From: Silene latifolia
Taxonomy: Eukaryota > Streptophyta > Magnoliopsida > Caryophyllales > Caryophyllaceae
Assembly (NCBI RefSeq): GCF_048544455.1
Contig: NC_133536.1
Span: 167,324,825 to 167,388,824 of the forward strand
DNA: 64,000 nucleotides
Direction: 5' to 3'
A program made the position numbers and the translations under genes. Shown here one piece after another: positions 22,047 through 32,920 of this stretch (position 1 is the first letter of the stretch; each line of letters begins with the position of its first letter). The notes beneath the pieces are model-generated. The model was not told the DNA's origin, did no database searches, and was given only the letters and a program-made list of their open reading frames with translations.

Positions 22047-22449
22047 GAGGCAAGTGGCCTTTAGGCAGAAAATCCCGAAGCTAGACACTGTCCCTCAAAC
22101 TGCCTTGGTGCATACTGCAGGATCTTGTCGGGAGTGGGCTATTCGTTAGGCCCAGAGGAACATGTGGTTCATACCCATCCTGGTTGGCTCGTTATGGGTA
22201 TCTCATTCATATATGCAATGTAGGAAAGCTATTACTCATGAGGAACATGAGAAGCTGAGGAAGCACGAGCCTGTTGACTGCAAAATTCGTGAAGTGGCGA
22301 AGGAGAACAAAAGGTACTTGACTGAAGAAGAAGAAGAAAAAGAAGAAGAAGAAGAAGAAGAAGAAGAAGAAGAAGAAGCCGTTTATCGGGTTGTTCGTCC
22401 ATCGAAGAAACCAAAGAATGCTCCTGTCGAGAAGATGGTGGTGGATTGA
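22047..22449 (+). pseudogene. unrecognised ORF with acidic tail, one in-frame stop
   Basis: In one frame from ATG 22047 the codons read MRQVAFRQKIPKLDTVPQTA and SCREWAIR. A TAG follows, then AQRNMWFIPILVGSLWVSHSY, a charged region (HEEHEKLRKHEPVDCKIREV) and a poly-Glu tract. The charged part could form a coiled coil. It may be a remnant of the extra upstream ORF carried by some Tat/Ogre elements, but I cannot confirm this. A genuine host exon seems unlikely given the stop and the surroundings. Confidence 0.4.
22325..22378 (+). repeat. GAA trinucleotide repeat
   Basis: About 17 GAA units with one AAA interruption, encoding the poly-Glu stretch of the ORF above. Confidence 0.95.
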
Positions 22450-23311
22450 AATGGAAATGCTAGACCGCGAGAACAACCGTTGGTGATTAGGCCGGAAATA
22501 ACGCAAGAGCGCCCCGCTCGTGGTCGAGACAAGAAATATAACAAGGGTGACAAAGAAAAGGGAAAATGTAATAATAGTCTTAGTTATTTATAATAGTATT
22601 ATTTATTATTATTTAAGTTGTAATAAGTGGCGGGGTTCTTAGAATCCTAGCCTAGGATTTTAAGATTTCAGCATTTAAGATTTATGTATGTGCCATATTA
22701 TTATTACTATTTATGGAACAATTAATAAAAGGTTTTATTAGTTAAGAAACTGCCATGAATTTCTTTTATTTATTCTTGTCGAATTTCAAATGCAAATGCA
22801 AATGCAAATGTCCTATTTACATCATAAAAATGACGGGTTGTATCCGGAGGAGGATTGCCTACGTATTCATTAGAAAAAATGAAATCAAACCCTGTGCATA
22901 GTTTGGGAAAATGTAAAAGACTAATTGTTCAAAGCAAGGGCTTGTAATGAACTTAGAAAATAAGCATGTGCTTTACTTACTCCTAAGGAAGTGAAATTTA
23001 ATTCATTTGATGATATGAGGATATCGAAATGTCAAAACTCAAGAGCATAGTAGCGAAAGTTTTTAGCTGTCCAGGGGCCGGTTTTATTTCGTGTCGCATG
23101 AACGACACGTGGGTCACGCGAGGCGTGTTTTATCCTATTTCTAAGGGTAGTACCGTTTCAATTGGTTTACATTGGTGGGGTTAGAAAACGCATTCCCGTC
23201 TAGGTCAGTGCTCTTAACCGCGCCCCCTGAAAGTATGGACTTGCCTAGGAATGGTCCTGCCCAATTAGGCATAAACTTTCCTCGTGGATCGACAGGTTAG
23301 AGAGCTCAGAC
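22450..23311. other. non-coding tail between the ORF and the Ogre-like integrase
   Basis: There is no gene. 22560-22760 is AT-rich with aataaa-like words in plus orientation. 22795-22812 has atgcaaatgcaaatg repeats. From about 22830 the minus strand contains AATACGTAGGCAATCC, a word I associate with Tat/Ogre 3' untranslated regions, so the right part probably belongs to the following element. Its 3' LTR was not found here. Confidence 0.5.
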
Positions 23312-24159
23312 TCACTTGAGTACTAAATCTTCTTCCTTAATATTTGTGGGTTTGACCGGTTTGTTAAAGTCTCGTTTGATACGTGCTTGACATGTTTGCA
23401 CATTATGCAATGCGCGTAACCTTCGTTCGTCCAAGAGGACGAGTTCGTTATACCTATCTCTTTTCCAATCAGCTTCTGGAATTTGACTTTCGAGTAAGAT
23501 GTGTAGAGATGGGATCTCTAGCTCTACTGGTTGTACAACTTCCATGCCATAAGTTAAATAGACAGGAGTAGCTTCAGTGGGCGTCCTAACTGACGTGCGA
23601 TATCCCCATAATGCAAAGGGTATTTTGCTAGGCCAGTCGCGATAATTGTCGATTATTTTCTTGAGGATTGTGACGACATTCTTGTTAGCTGCCTTCACCA
23701 TGCCATTAGTTTGAGGTTTGTATGGCGAGGAATGGTGATGCTTTATCTTATATTTGGCTAGCAATTGTGCTGATTCGACCCAGTTGGTAAAATAATCGAT
23801 AGCTACTAAAATGAAAAAGTGGCCTCCTGTCCCAGCTGGAGTGATTTTTCCGATGATGTCTATTCCCAAGCAGAAAATAGCCATGGAGATGTCATGGTAT
23901 ATAGCATTAAAGGAGGGACATATTGTACATTCCCGAAGACTTGGCAGTTGTGACAATGCCTAACATATTTGATGCAATCTGACTCCATTGTCGTCCAGTA
24001 ATATCCAAGACGCGTAATCTTCTTTGCCATCATGGGTCCACTCATGTGAGGACCATATTCTCTATCATGAACTTCTTCCATTACTTTTTGTGCCTGTGAA
24101 CGATCAAGGCAACGCAAGACAACACTAAGAGGTGTTCTTTTGTATAACTTCCCATGCAT
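23312..24159 (-). pseudogene. Ogre-like integrase, internally deleted
   Basis: Two frames. 24159-23860 has the zinc-binding module (HDREYGPHMSGPMMAKK and CIKYVRHCHNC: HH-CC pattern). 23956-23312 holds the core start GIDIIGKITPAG with the first catalytic D, then DYFTNWVESAQLLAK joined directly to YKIKHHHSSPYKPQTNG. The segment that should contain the second catalytic D is absent. The position where the catalytic E is expected reads NGMVKAANK, with Lys. The C-terminal part (RTSVRTPTEATPVYLTYGME; LEIPSLHILLESQ) remains. It cannot be an active integrase. Confidence 0.85.
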
Positions 24160-24324
24160 GAGGAGGTATTTAGAGGCAAGTAGGCGTATGGCGCATTGTC
24201 CCCTCTTATCTATGTCTGGTGGGTATGTACCATTGAGTTTGAAATTGAGAATGGCGTGGAACCAAGGTTCCTCTGGGTTTTCTTCTTCATCCGTAAGGAA
24301 GTGTACATAGGCTGGTTCCGATAA

Positions 24325-25005
24325 TCATTCGATGCATAAGGGCATTTTAACCATGTTGTCTGGCATATTAATCATGGATGCGAGTTTTGCAATAACGTCC
24401 GCAAACTGATTTTCTTCGCGAGGTAGGTATAGATAAGTAACCTGGTCGAAGAATTGAGCAAGTTGATCTATCCTAGCCTGATAGGGTGCTAGACTTTCAC
24501 TTCGGATTTTCCAAGATCTAGTAATTTGGTTGATGATCAAGGATGAGTCATCGTGAACTCGGAGATGCTTGATGCCTAAATTTACTGCTTCTTGTAGACC
24601 AATGAGGCAAGCTTTATATTCTGCTGCATTATTTGTCACCTCGAAGTCGAGTTTGACTGAAAGTGCTGTATGCTCACCTTCAGGAGAAATTAGCAACACT
24701 CCTATTCCGAACCCTCTCAATTTTGATGCCCCATCAAAGTAAAGATCCCAAGAATCCATACTGGTTTGTAGAATATCTTCACCTGGAAATGACCACGTGT
24801 TTATTGCGTGCGTGTCGTTGATCGGATTGTCTGCGAAGAATTCAGCCACGACACATCCCTTTATGACTTTTAAAGGTACGTATTTGAGATCGAACTCTAA
24901 GAGCATTAAGGTCCATCTTGCTATGCATCCATTGAGAACGGGTTTCTCGAAGAGGTATTTGACAGGATCCATTTTAGAATATACCTTGACAGAGTAGCTA
25001 AGCAT
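24325..25005 (-). pseudogene. end of RNase H plus second, archaeal-type RNase H domain of Ogre-like element
   Basis: The frame opens with VYSKMDPVKYLFEKPVL and GCIARWTLMLLEFDL, the tail of the ordinary RNase H. A second RNase H domain follows: WDLYFDGASKLRGFGIG (first D), TNNAAEYKACLIGLQ (E), HDDSSLIINQ (D) and QFADVIAKLASM (D). All four acidic positions appear occupied. It ends at 24325, before the integrase. An additional RNase H after the retroviral-type one is characteristic of Tat/Ogre elements. Confidence 0.88.
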
Positions 25006-25200
25006 GTAATGGCGTAGCTTCTATGTTTCCTACACAAGAGCGAGGCATGTCTTTTCGAGAGGTGTGTACTTACACTCCTATTATAAGAACTTCTTACTAA
25101 GGTAGTAGATAGCTCCTTCTTCTTTTCCAACAGTCTGTGCGAGCATAGCCCCCATGGCTTTTTTGGTGACTGTGAGTTATAAACTAAGAGGTTGATCTCG

Positions 25201-25700
25201 TTAGGGAGGCATTAGCATGGGTGGCTTAGCCATTATTTCCTTTATTTTGTCAAATGCCTTTTGACATTCTTCGTCCCATACGGTATAGTCCATTTTCTTA
25301 AGCTTTTTGAAGATAGGTTCAGAGATCATAGTGAGCTTTGATATGAATCGACTTATGTATTGTACTTTGCCTAAGAATCCTCTAACCTTTTTTTTTGTCT
25401 GGGGTTGCGGCATTTCGATTAAGGCCTTGATCTTGGATGGATCAATTTCTATTCCCCTCTAGCTGATAACGTATCCCAAAAGCTTGCCTGATGTTACTCC
25501 GAACGCACATTTCTGAGGATTGAGCCTCGTGTTGTATTTGCATAATATGAGGAAGAATTTGCGAAGGTTATCAATGTGCCCTTTCCTATCTTTGGATTTG
25601 ACAATCATATCATCCACTTACACCTCTACTTATTTATGCATCATGTCATGTTGCAAAGTGGTTGCCGTGCGTTGGTATGTAGCCCCTGCGGAGTCGCCAA
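25201..25700 (-). pseudogene. Ogre-like RT, C-terminal part with stops
   Basis: Read from 25700: GATYQRTATTLQHDMMHK, a stop, VEV, a stop, then VDDMIVKSKDRKGHIDN (RT active-site region, with the residue before VDD changed to a stop), LNPQKCAFGVTSGKLLG, a stop and PQTKKKVRGFLGKVQYISRF to 25201. Three nonsense codons lie within about 90 codons. It is continuous with the RT N-terminal part only across the foreign patch at 25690-25770. Confidence 0.85.
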
Positions 25701-25770
25701 ACTGTTGACATGGGCCACCCGCGACGCGTGGGGAAGGGGTCTTGAATGAGCCTGCATTGATTGCCGAAGG
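25690..25770 (-). other. copy of the element's own leader/primer-site region patched into RT
   Basis: About 75 bases (gtcgccaaactgttgacatg...gagcctgcattg) match the leader at 30525-30595 (gtcgtcaaactgtggacatt...aagcctgcagttg) in the same orientation. The patch sits between HKTAF and GATYQR and takes the place of the RT segment expected there. Confidence 0.75.
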
Positions 25771-25774
25771 CTGT

Positions 25775-26154
25775 CTTGTGCATATCTTCTACGACCATTT
25801 TAATTTGGTTATACCCTGCAGATCGAAGGATAACAACGCGTGATCAGCTGTATTGTCAACCAATATGTCGATGTGTGGTAGAGGGAAATCGTCATTAGGA
25901 CTCGCCTTGTTCAAGTCTCTGAAATCAGCAAAAACCCGGATTCGTCCATCCTTTTTGGGTACGGGGACTATGTTAGCCACCCAGTCTGAATACTCGGAAA
26001 CTTTGATGAATCCAGCTTTGAATTGTTTATCGACTTCTTCTTTAATCTTAAGAGCCCACCCTGTCCTCATCGGACGAAGCTTCTGTTTTATAGGTTTGAA
26101 ACCTGATTTGATTAGAATTCGATGTTCTATAATGTCTCTATCGATCCCTAGCAT
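25775..26154 (-). pseudogene. Ogre-like RT, N-terminal part
   Basis: MLGIDRDIIEHRILIKSGFK, SDWVANIVPVPKKDGRIRVF, ADFRDLNKASPNDDFPLPHI and DILVDNTADHALLSF are visible: the RT fingers/palm with its first catalytic Asp region. A frameshift near 25810 separates the following YNQIKMVVEDMHKTAF, which then runs into the leader-like patch. The start is not a real translation start, since pol is a polyprotein. Confidence 0.87.
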
Positions 26155-26298
26155 GTCCTTATAAGACCAAGCGAAGACGTCTTTGAACTCATGTAGGAGG
26201 TCGATGAAACTGGCCCTTTCTGGTTGGGTCTAGGGTCGTCGCTATCCTAAGTTCTTGGGGTTATAATTATGTTCCTACATTGATAGGCTCGGTGTCTT

Positions 26299-27240
26299 CT
26301 ATAACTGGTGCCCCTTCCCCCTCATATAATTTTCTTTGACTATATAGGGAGGTAATTCTATTGAGTCTGGGTCAAGATCATCCTCATTATCATCGTAAAT
26401 AGAATTGCATTCAGAATAACATGAGGAGTAAGCAGCATCAGATTTATTCATATTAAAATTTGAAAACAGCTGAAACAAAGAAGCCATATGCGCGGTAGTC
26501 AGTGGCGGTAAAGGGACACTTTCTGGGACATGCCCAAAGCTACTGTTACTAGGTGACGCTATGCTAGGAGAAAAAGAGGGGTGAGGAGTGACGACAGGAG
26601 AAGACTCTCTAGCGACTTCTCTAGACTTAGGTTCCGACTCCAACTCTAACTCGAAATAATTGTCCCCGGGTTCTCGTTTGAACATCTCTCCTTCTCCAGT
26701 AGTGACCTTGAAGAGCTTTCCTTGATTGTTGGTCAATTTGATCGACTTTATCCATCCTTTCTGCTGATTTGAGTTGGTGTCGGTGATCAGTGCTGTAGGG
26801 TGGAAATGGTCGTCTTGAAGTATCATGGTAATGATCTCATCCTGTGCTACCCTGACGAATCGATCTTCTCCAAACAGGAGGCTAACAGCCTGTTCGTCGA
26901 GACAAGGTGTCTGTCGTGTTTTGACGGTAGGAACCGTTGCTGGAGGAATGAAGTAGAAATCGTGGAAGAGTTCGATTCCAGCTTGTTGGATACCTTTGTA
27001 CTTACAAGGTTCGGGAAATGCGTAAAATTTTTCACAGTCCCCTTCTCTGACGAAGTAGCCTTTTGGTGTGGGGAGATAGAGTTGCAGTTGGATTCCCTGA
27101 CTTTTGCGGTTTCGAACTTGAGTAAGCATTTCAAGAGTTTCATCTTTCGTGGGTTTGTACCCCAAGCTTAATGGTATCCTTTGGGAGTCTCCTTCATTAA
27201 AAGGTGCAAAGGTATTCTTCTTGATGGGGTTTAGTGGCAT
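26299..27240 (-). pseudogene. Ogre-like protease-RT linker
   Basis: 313 open codons with no catalytic motif. The N-terminal part contains IPLSLGYKPTKDETLEMLTQ, a Gly-X-Gly-Tyr-like segment resembling a G-patch. It is followed by YFVREGDCEKFYAFPEPCKY and a Ser/Pro-rich, acidic C-terminal half (EDDLDPDSIELPPYI). Position between protease and RT fits the long linker of this lineage. The function is unknown. Confidence 0.65.
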
Positions 27241-27904
27241 TTCCTGGGCAGTATCCCTGGCATTTGAGTGTGTGGTTGACCACTAAGTTGGAGTATGGAT
27301 TAAAGTATAAGGGAGCCAGCTTGCTCTCTATAAGGTTTAAGATTTGAAATCCTCTAAGCTCATATACCGGATCTGCAATAACTTGGTTGCTTGACATTTT
27401 CTCTATCACGGCATTGATAGGTGATGAAGTGATCGTTACTACCTTGCCATCTAGAGGGATCTCGATCTTATGGTGTAAGGTGGATGTTACTTCTTTAGAT
27501 GGGTGAATCCAGGGCCTATCTAAAAGTATATTGAAGGATGCCTCTATGTCCACTATCTGAAAATTAACCCTTCGCTCGATTGTCCCTACTACTTTACATC
27601 GCGTTCCATCTTATGCGCGAACGGCTTGGTTAGTAGGAGTCCAGTCTGACTCTTTCATGCCTAATTTGTATGCTGTTTTCAGTGGTATGACATTGACTGT
27701 ACAGCCATCATCCACCAAAGTTATTGGTACATTTTTCTTCAAGCATGTGACTGTGATGTATAGAGCAAGGTTATGAGTGGCGCCAAAGGGAGGAAAATCT
27801 TCATCTGAGAAAGTAACTGGGTTGCTTAGTTTGACTGGGTCTTGAAAGACTAGGTTGACGATGTCGTCAGGTGTAGAGTTAGATGCCACGTTCAATTTAG
27901 CCAA
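27197..27904 (-). pseudogene. Ogre-like aspartic protease region, one in-frame stop
   Basis: 27904-27611 carries PVTFSDEDFPPFGATHNLAL and ITLVDDGCTVNVIPLKTAYK, the probable protease active-site loop (DDG in place of the more common DTG/DSG). A TAA at 27611-27613 interrupts. The same frame goes on with FNILLDRPWIHPSKEVTSTL, the usual end of the protease domain. It overlaps the start of the linker frame by about 40 bases. Confidence 0.75.
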
Positions 27905-28177
27905 TGCTTGCAGTAAAGCCAGACGATGAGGAAATGAACTTGCAACTAATTGCCAGACTGAAAGATCAGCCTTTGCCTTTTGAATTTACTTCAGCAAATG
28001 GTCGGGAGAGGTATCTTCACCATCATTTGGTGTGATGACATTGGTATTGGTAGTAACTGGACCATTTTTTTGAGTAACATTCTGATATTCTGAGCGAGTT
28101 AGGTGGTCCACATCTTGATCTTCACTAGCCTTGACTAGAGGGTGTTCTGTGAGGTAAACATCTTCCTCGTCATCCTC

Positions 28178-29803
28178 TCAAACTCTATTGACGATACTGA
28201 GCTCTCTTAGACTTAGGATTTCAGCTTCTAGGCTGATTATTTGCTCGACTAGGTCGTCGGACACTATGATCACTTCTTGAATTATGGATTCTTGAGATAA
28301 GATTGGAAGTGCTGACCTGTTTCCCCTACGTATAGTGATTGGATTGCGTAGGGATGCCACTACAGCGTCTAGCTCTGAAACTTGTCTACTTACACTCTTT
28401 GCCCATGCGACAAAATCAGCGATAGTAGGGGAGATAGTGGAATAAATCCCTTCATTTTCTAGTGCATTGACCTCGTCTTTAGCTGGTGAAATGAGGTGTG
28501 AACAATTCAAGGTGGCTTCCTCATCTGTGATCATCAGAATTCCAAGAGAATTCTGAGTATTGTTAGGCTTACTTACAGGAGGTATATGCAGACGCCCATC
28601 CTCAATCATTTCCTGAATGACATGTTTTAATTTGAAACATTTCTCTGTATCATGCCCTTTGCCTCTATGTACTCGCAGTACGCATTCACATCCCAAAATT
28701 TAGACTTCTTATCTTGGTCAGGTGTAGGTCCTATAGGTTGGAGCTTATCCTGTTTCATCAGTCTTTTCAGAGCGTTGGAGTATGAGTCACCAACGTTGGT
28801 GAACTTCCTTTGCGGGTTATTCTTCTTGGTAGATGATTCGACATGGTTGACCTCGTCGGTCTTGCTAGTGGAGCCATAAGAACGACTCATTGCGCCTTGA
28901 TATCCGCGACCTACCGTTTTGGACAAGAGTCCCTTACGGATGTCGTCTTCAATTCTTGTGCCTAACAAAGTTAAGTCTTTGAAAGACTTTATGTTTTGGT
29001 ATCTTAAATGGTTCGCATATATTGGTCTTAAATTGTCCATGAAGTTTTCAACAAGAGTAGCCTCGTCTGGACGTTCGACGAGTTGTGTGCTAGTCTTTCT
29101 CCACCTACTTAGGAAGTCGATGAATCCTTCCTTCTCATTCTGGGTAAGAACCTCTAGAGTGCGCATATTGACTTGAATTTCAGCATTATCTGCATACTGT
29201 TTGGTGAACTCAATTGCAGCATCATCCCAAGTAGCAATTTTCTTGTGTTCCAAGGAGTAGAACCATTGTTTAGGGATAGTATTGAGAGATGAAGGAAATA
29301 TCCTTTGGAACATCTCTGGGTTGATGCCTTTGATAGACATATAATCTTTGAAGGCACGAATATGGTACAACAGGTTTTCATGCTCCTTAAACTTTGGGAT
29401 GTCAGTCATGTTGAAGTTAGTTGGCAGTTGAGCATTTACTACCTCATACTTGCGATTATTTTCCATTTAGATGTCATCCCCCTTGAGGTACATTAGTTGC
29501 TCCTCCAAATATTGGAGTCGCTTTTCACCTTTAGTAGGACCTGGTGGAAGGTTGACTTCTGGTTGTCCAACAAAGGTTGGAAGGTTATCATGTATGACTA
29601 TGTCCAACAATACGGCCTTCGATGGTATTGACGCGAGCATACGCTTGGTCTTGGCTTGTTTGGAGACGAATGAGTGCAGCTAGGATTTGATCATTACCAT
29701 TCCTGGGTTGTTTGGATCGACCATTAATGCTTCTGTGACTAGTTCCCACCATTTTGGAACTGAGGATAAGAGATCGACGACGATTCAAAACACGATCGAC
29801 CAT
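28178..29803 (-). pseudogene. gag: Ogre-like gag with frameshifts
   Basis: The N-terminal part starts near 29803 (MVDRVLNRRRSLILSSKMVG) and breaks at 29588. A downstream frame has GEKRLQYLEEQLMYLKGDD, then a stop, then a 279-codon block from 29466: FNMTDIPKFKEHENLLYHIR, FPSSLNTIPKQWFYSLEHKK, and GFIDFLSRWRKTSTQLVERP, a gag capsid domain. A shift near 28690 leads into the frame with RGKGHDTEKCFKLKHVIQEM, a half-preserved zinc knuckle, and a Leu-rich C-terminal region. Gag packages the RNA; here it is inactive. Confidence 0.85.
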
Positions 29804-30615
29804 TCAACACACTTACTAAGAAAAAAAGACTAGAGACTCGTGAAGTGGCCGTGTGCCACTGTGTCAAATGGGATTTGAAAATGACAGATTTTGAAATATT
29901 TGTCCCAGATAACTATAATGTAGTTGAAGGAGTGTTGACTCGAAGTGGGGTTTGAAATGGGTTTGAGGCCCGAATTTTGACTCGACATTTGGACAGAGTT
30001 TCGGCTTATTTTAGGCCTTTTTTGAAAATATTTACATTTTGAGAAAGGATGTTTTTTTACAAAATTTCGTCATAGTTTTGTTTACAAAATGGTGATCACG
30101 TATATGGTACAAACATTCACACAGGCATTATAATGGTATGCTGAGTGCATTTAAAGGATTTTGGTTTAAAACGTTAGGTTGCCATACCAACCAATCAAAC
30201 CCTAGTCTATGGAGAGGTCTGTGCCAAACATGAGTAAGGTCGGTTCCTAGTCCATTCCCTCGAGTAGTGAAAGCTTTTGATATAAACATGAGTATGTACC
30301 ACGGTATGGTTGACGTCAATCACTATCTATTCTTAGGCCCAGATAAGAATTTGGACCGTCCAGACGGGACGATTGGTTGAATGGGTTGGGTTTAGCCTAG
30401 GAATGCCGAATAAAACGACCTAAGAAGGTCGAGTAATAAAAACCGACAATTGTCTCGTATACACTATTCCCTAACCTCGTTCAAGTTTTACCCTGGGTAA
30501 CACGTAAGTGTATCATCCCCAACAAAGTCGTCAAACTGTGGACATTGGCCAACCGCGGTGCACGCGGAAGGGGGCTTAAATAAGCCTGCAGTTGTGGAGT
30601 CGCCACCAATTTTTA
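29804..30615 (-). other. untranslated leader and primer site of the Ogre-like element
   Basis: No ORF. The minus-strand primer site TGGCGACTCC lies at 30596-30605, close to the LTR edge. A segment at 30525-30595 is the source-like match for the patch inside RT. The rest is AT-rich leader. Confidence 0.7.
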
Positions 30616-32920
30616 TGGGAAATTGGAACCGTTCGAATACCTCATGTCATTTCAAGACACAAAGTAGTGACATGAACACTAAGAACTCGTTACCCTTAGC
30701 ATTCTATGTCTAGAATGACTCTCGTGGATGCCAATGAACACGAATGTTCATAGAGATCTGGAGTAAGGGGTGAGGGTACGTATTAGAAAGCTCTCTAATT
30801 GAACACGTAATCCCGCCCGCCTCGATAGCGGCCTCTACTAATGATTAGGGAAGTCGTTCATCTTTGACATGTCGTCGATTATATGCATGCAATGGAACAG
30901 ACATAAATTAAACTTAGCATGTGAATTAAACTATGTTGGTGAACACGTAATTTAGCAAACAAATTGGGGTTGAAGTCGATAGTAGGTTCAATTACATGTG
31001 AAAGCCAAGTAAATAAACCATAAATAATAATAATTACAATAAATAAATTAGAATATCTAAAATTACAAAGGATTACAATGGTTTAATTGATTTACGTCAG
31101 AAGCACGCTCAAAACGAGATTTGAAGAAGAAAATAAAAGAAAATAAAATTAGAATTAAAAGGTGAAAGCTACGTCATATTAGAGGTGATAATACGATTAA
31201 TTAATAGTTGATTAAATACGTAATTAGGAACTACGTCAAAGCGAGAAAGAGTTCAGAGTCAGAAACCAACCCAGAACAGGCGCAACATCTGCTGCGTCCT
31301 CTGGAAGAGGCGCAACATTCCCTGCGTCTGTTCTCCAATTGGGCTATGTCTTGAAAGTCAGAACCGCGGATTTTTAATGTTCGTTGGTGAATTTACGGTC
31401 GATTATTGATATTTGACTCAAGTTAAAAGTAATTTAATTAATTACATGCATCTGGAACCGTCATAAAACGAATGAAAGGTGAGAATTTACAGCGGTTTAC
31501 ATGATTAGTATTAATACGATGTCGGAAACGGGTTTAATAAAGGAACAAACTTGAACTTGAAACTAGAATTGAATTAATTAAAATTGAAATCAAATAAAGA
31601 AAAGCATATACAAAAGATGAACTCCAGAGAATCGATATGAACGAATCAAACCTCTAAAATCCGGATTTGAAATAGATGACGCTAACCCGCAAATATCGAA
31701 TTATAAGGGATTTAAGTCGATTAAACGTTATAATTTGAAAAGAAATAACTAGACATGATTATGTACTGATATGAACGAAAGAAAACGAAATAAAATAAGA
31801 AAAACAGAAAGTTGCAGAAGATCGAGGAAGAAGAAGAAGACCAGGAGCAGCGGCATCCTCTGGAAGAGGCGCAGCATGCACTGCGACTCTTCAAAGAGGC
31901 GCAGCTGCTTCTGCGTTTCTTCTCGACGTCAGACCTCTGTTGTTTTGTGAAAACGGTTTTAAAGATGATTTTTAAAGACGGTTTTCGAGCGTGCTCTTGA
32001 TATAAATCTTACATTAATGATACGAAATAAAATTACAATAAATAAAATAGGTTTTTACACCCTCAGAGTTACATGTTTGACGAAACGATATTGATTAAAT
32101 TATCGCTTAGTGATTTCTCGACTCGAATATGCGAATATGAAAATGCCGTTGTTAAAAGATTTAAAAGATTGATTAAGTGGAGTTCGTGAAATTGGTCGGT
32201 CTATGCAACATGACTCAGACTCAGAATGATCTAAGCTTACGTGGTCGATTGATCAAGCACGTAGGCGTTGAAAGCGAAGAGTGTGGTCCTGAATGCAAAG
32301 AGAGAAGAGAAGGGCGGACACTCGCGTGCCAAATATGAAGGCCGAAGGTCTCTATTTATACTAAACACACGAAGGAGTTTAGGTGTGGCACGGATACGGA
32401 AAAAAATCACGGAAAGATTATGGAAAGCATGGAAAGAGGGTTGGGGAAGAGACGCAGCAGCCACTGCGACTCTTGGAAGAGACGCAGCACCTGCTGCGTC
32501 ATTTCCTCAGAGGTTTCCTCCTCTGCAAGAAAGATTTCCGCGTTTTTTATGGAATTTCGGTAGTTATACCCTTCCTTATTCCGTAAAACACAATATACGA
32601 AAGATATTTCCTTAAATATATTAATTTAAATTAGGAATAAACATCCAGAGAATTCTAAAACACTCTGGAACATTCCTACTCGGCATTTTAAACGGTTTAT
32701 AGAAAATGAAGCGGTTTTTGACCCGGACTCCAAATGAACTCTAATTAATGTCAAAACGACCGTATCGGTGCGTAGATGACGACCATGAGGTTGACTTGAG
32801 TGTTTGAACTATCAATTGTCGATGAACTTATAAACTGCCATAAAATCGTTCCGCGTATCAAATATGCGACCCAATCATCACTGGGTGGTTGGCGGGAGGT
32901 GCAGAAATCATGTATCTACA
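30616..32920 (-). repeat. 5' LTR of the Ogre-like element (about 2.3 kb) with GCGCAGC/GCTGCG arrays
   Basis: Minus strand starts TGTAGATACATGATTTCTGC and is taken to end near AATTTCCCA, next to the primer site. Inverted words gacgcagca..ctgcgtc occur in three clusters: 32446-32500, 31840-31920 and 31265-31335. A TATA-like box is on the minus strand at 32353-32360. The plus-strand ORFs here (for example 31812-32000) are products of these repeats and are not called as genes. The right edge may be 32920 or 32922. Confidence 0.7.
32353..32360 (-). promoter_or_regulatory. TATA-like box in the Ogre-like LTR
   Basis: TATAAATA on the minus strand, about 560 bases into the LTR and about 86 bases downstream (in sense) of the first palindrome cluster. 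Confidence 0.5.

Larger units (their letters stand above)
22800..32920 (-). mobile_element. Ogre/Tat-lineage gypsy element (minus), 3' LTR missing
   Basis: Minus-strand order: LTR (32920-30616), GGCGACTCC primer site, leader, gag, protease, linker, RT, RNase H, second (archaeal-type) RNase H, integrase. A dual RNase H is diagnostic of the Tat/Ogre group. Coding is broken by many stops and by deletions in RT and integrase. The expected 3' LTR start (TGTAGATACATG) is not present left of 23311, so the 3' end is truncated. Confidence 0.85.

Noticed and set aside
22207..22506. Minus-strand ORF with poly-Phe
   Set aside because: Reverse reading of the GAA repeat; no other support.
31812..32000. 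Plus-strand ORF in the Ogre-like LTR (also 32268-32615)
   Set aside because: Lies opposite to the element's sense and is produced by the gcgcagc/gctgcg repeats; no recognisable protein.
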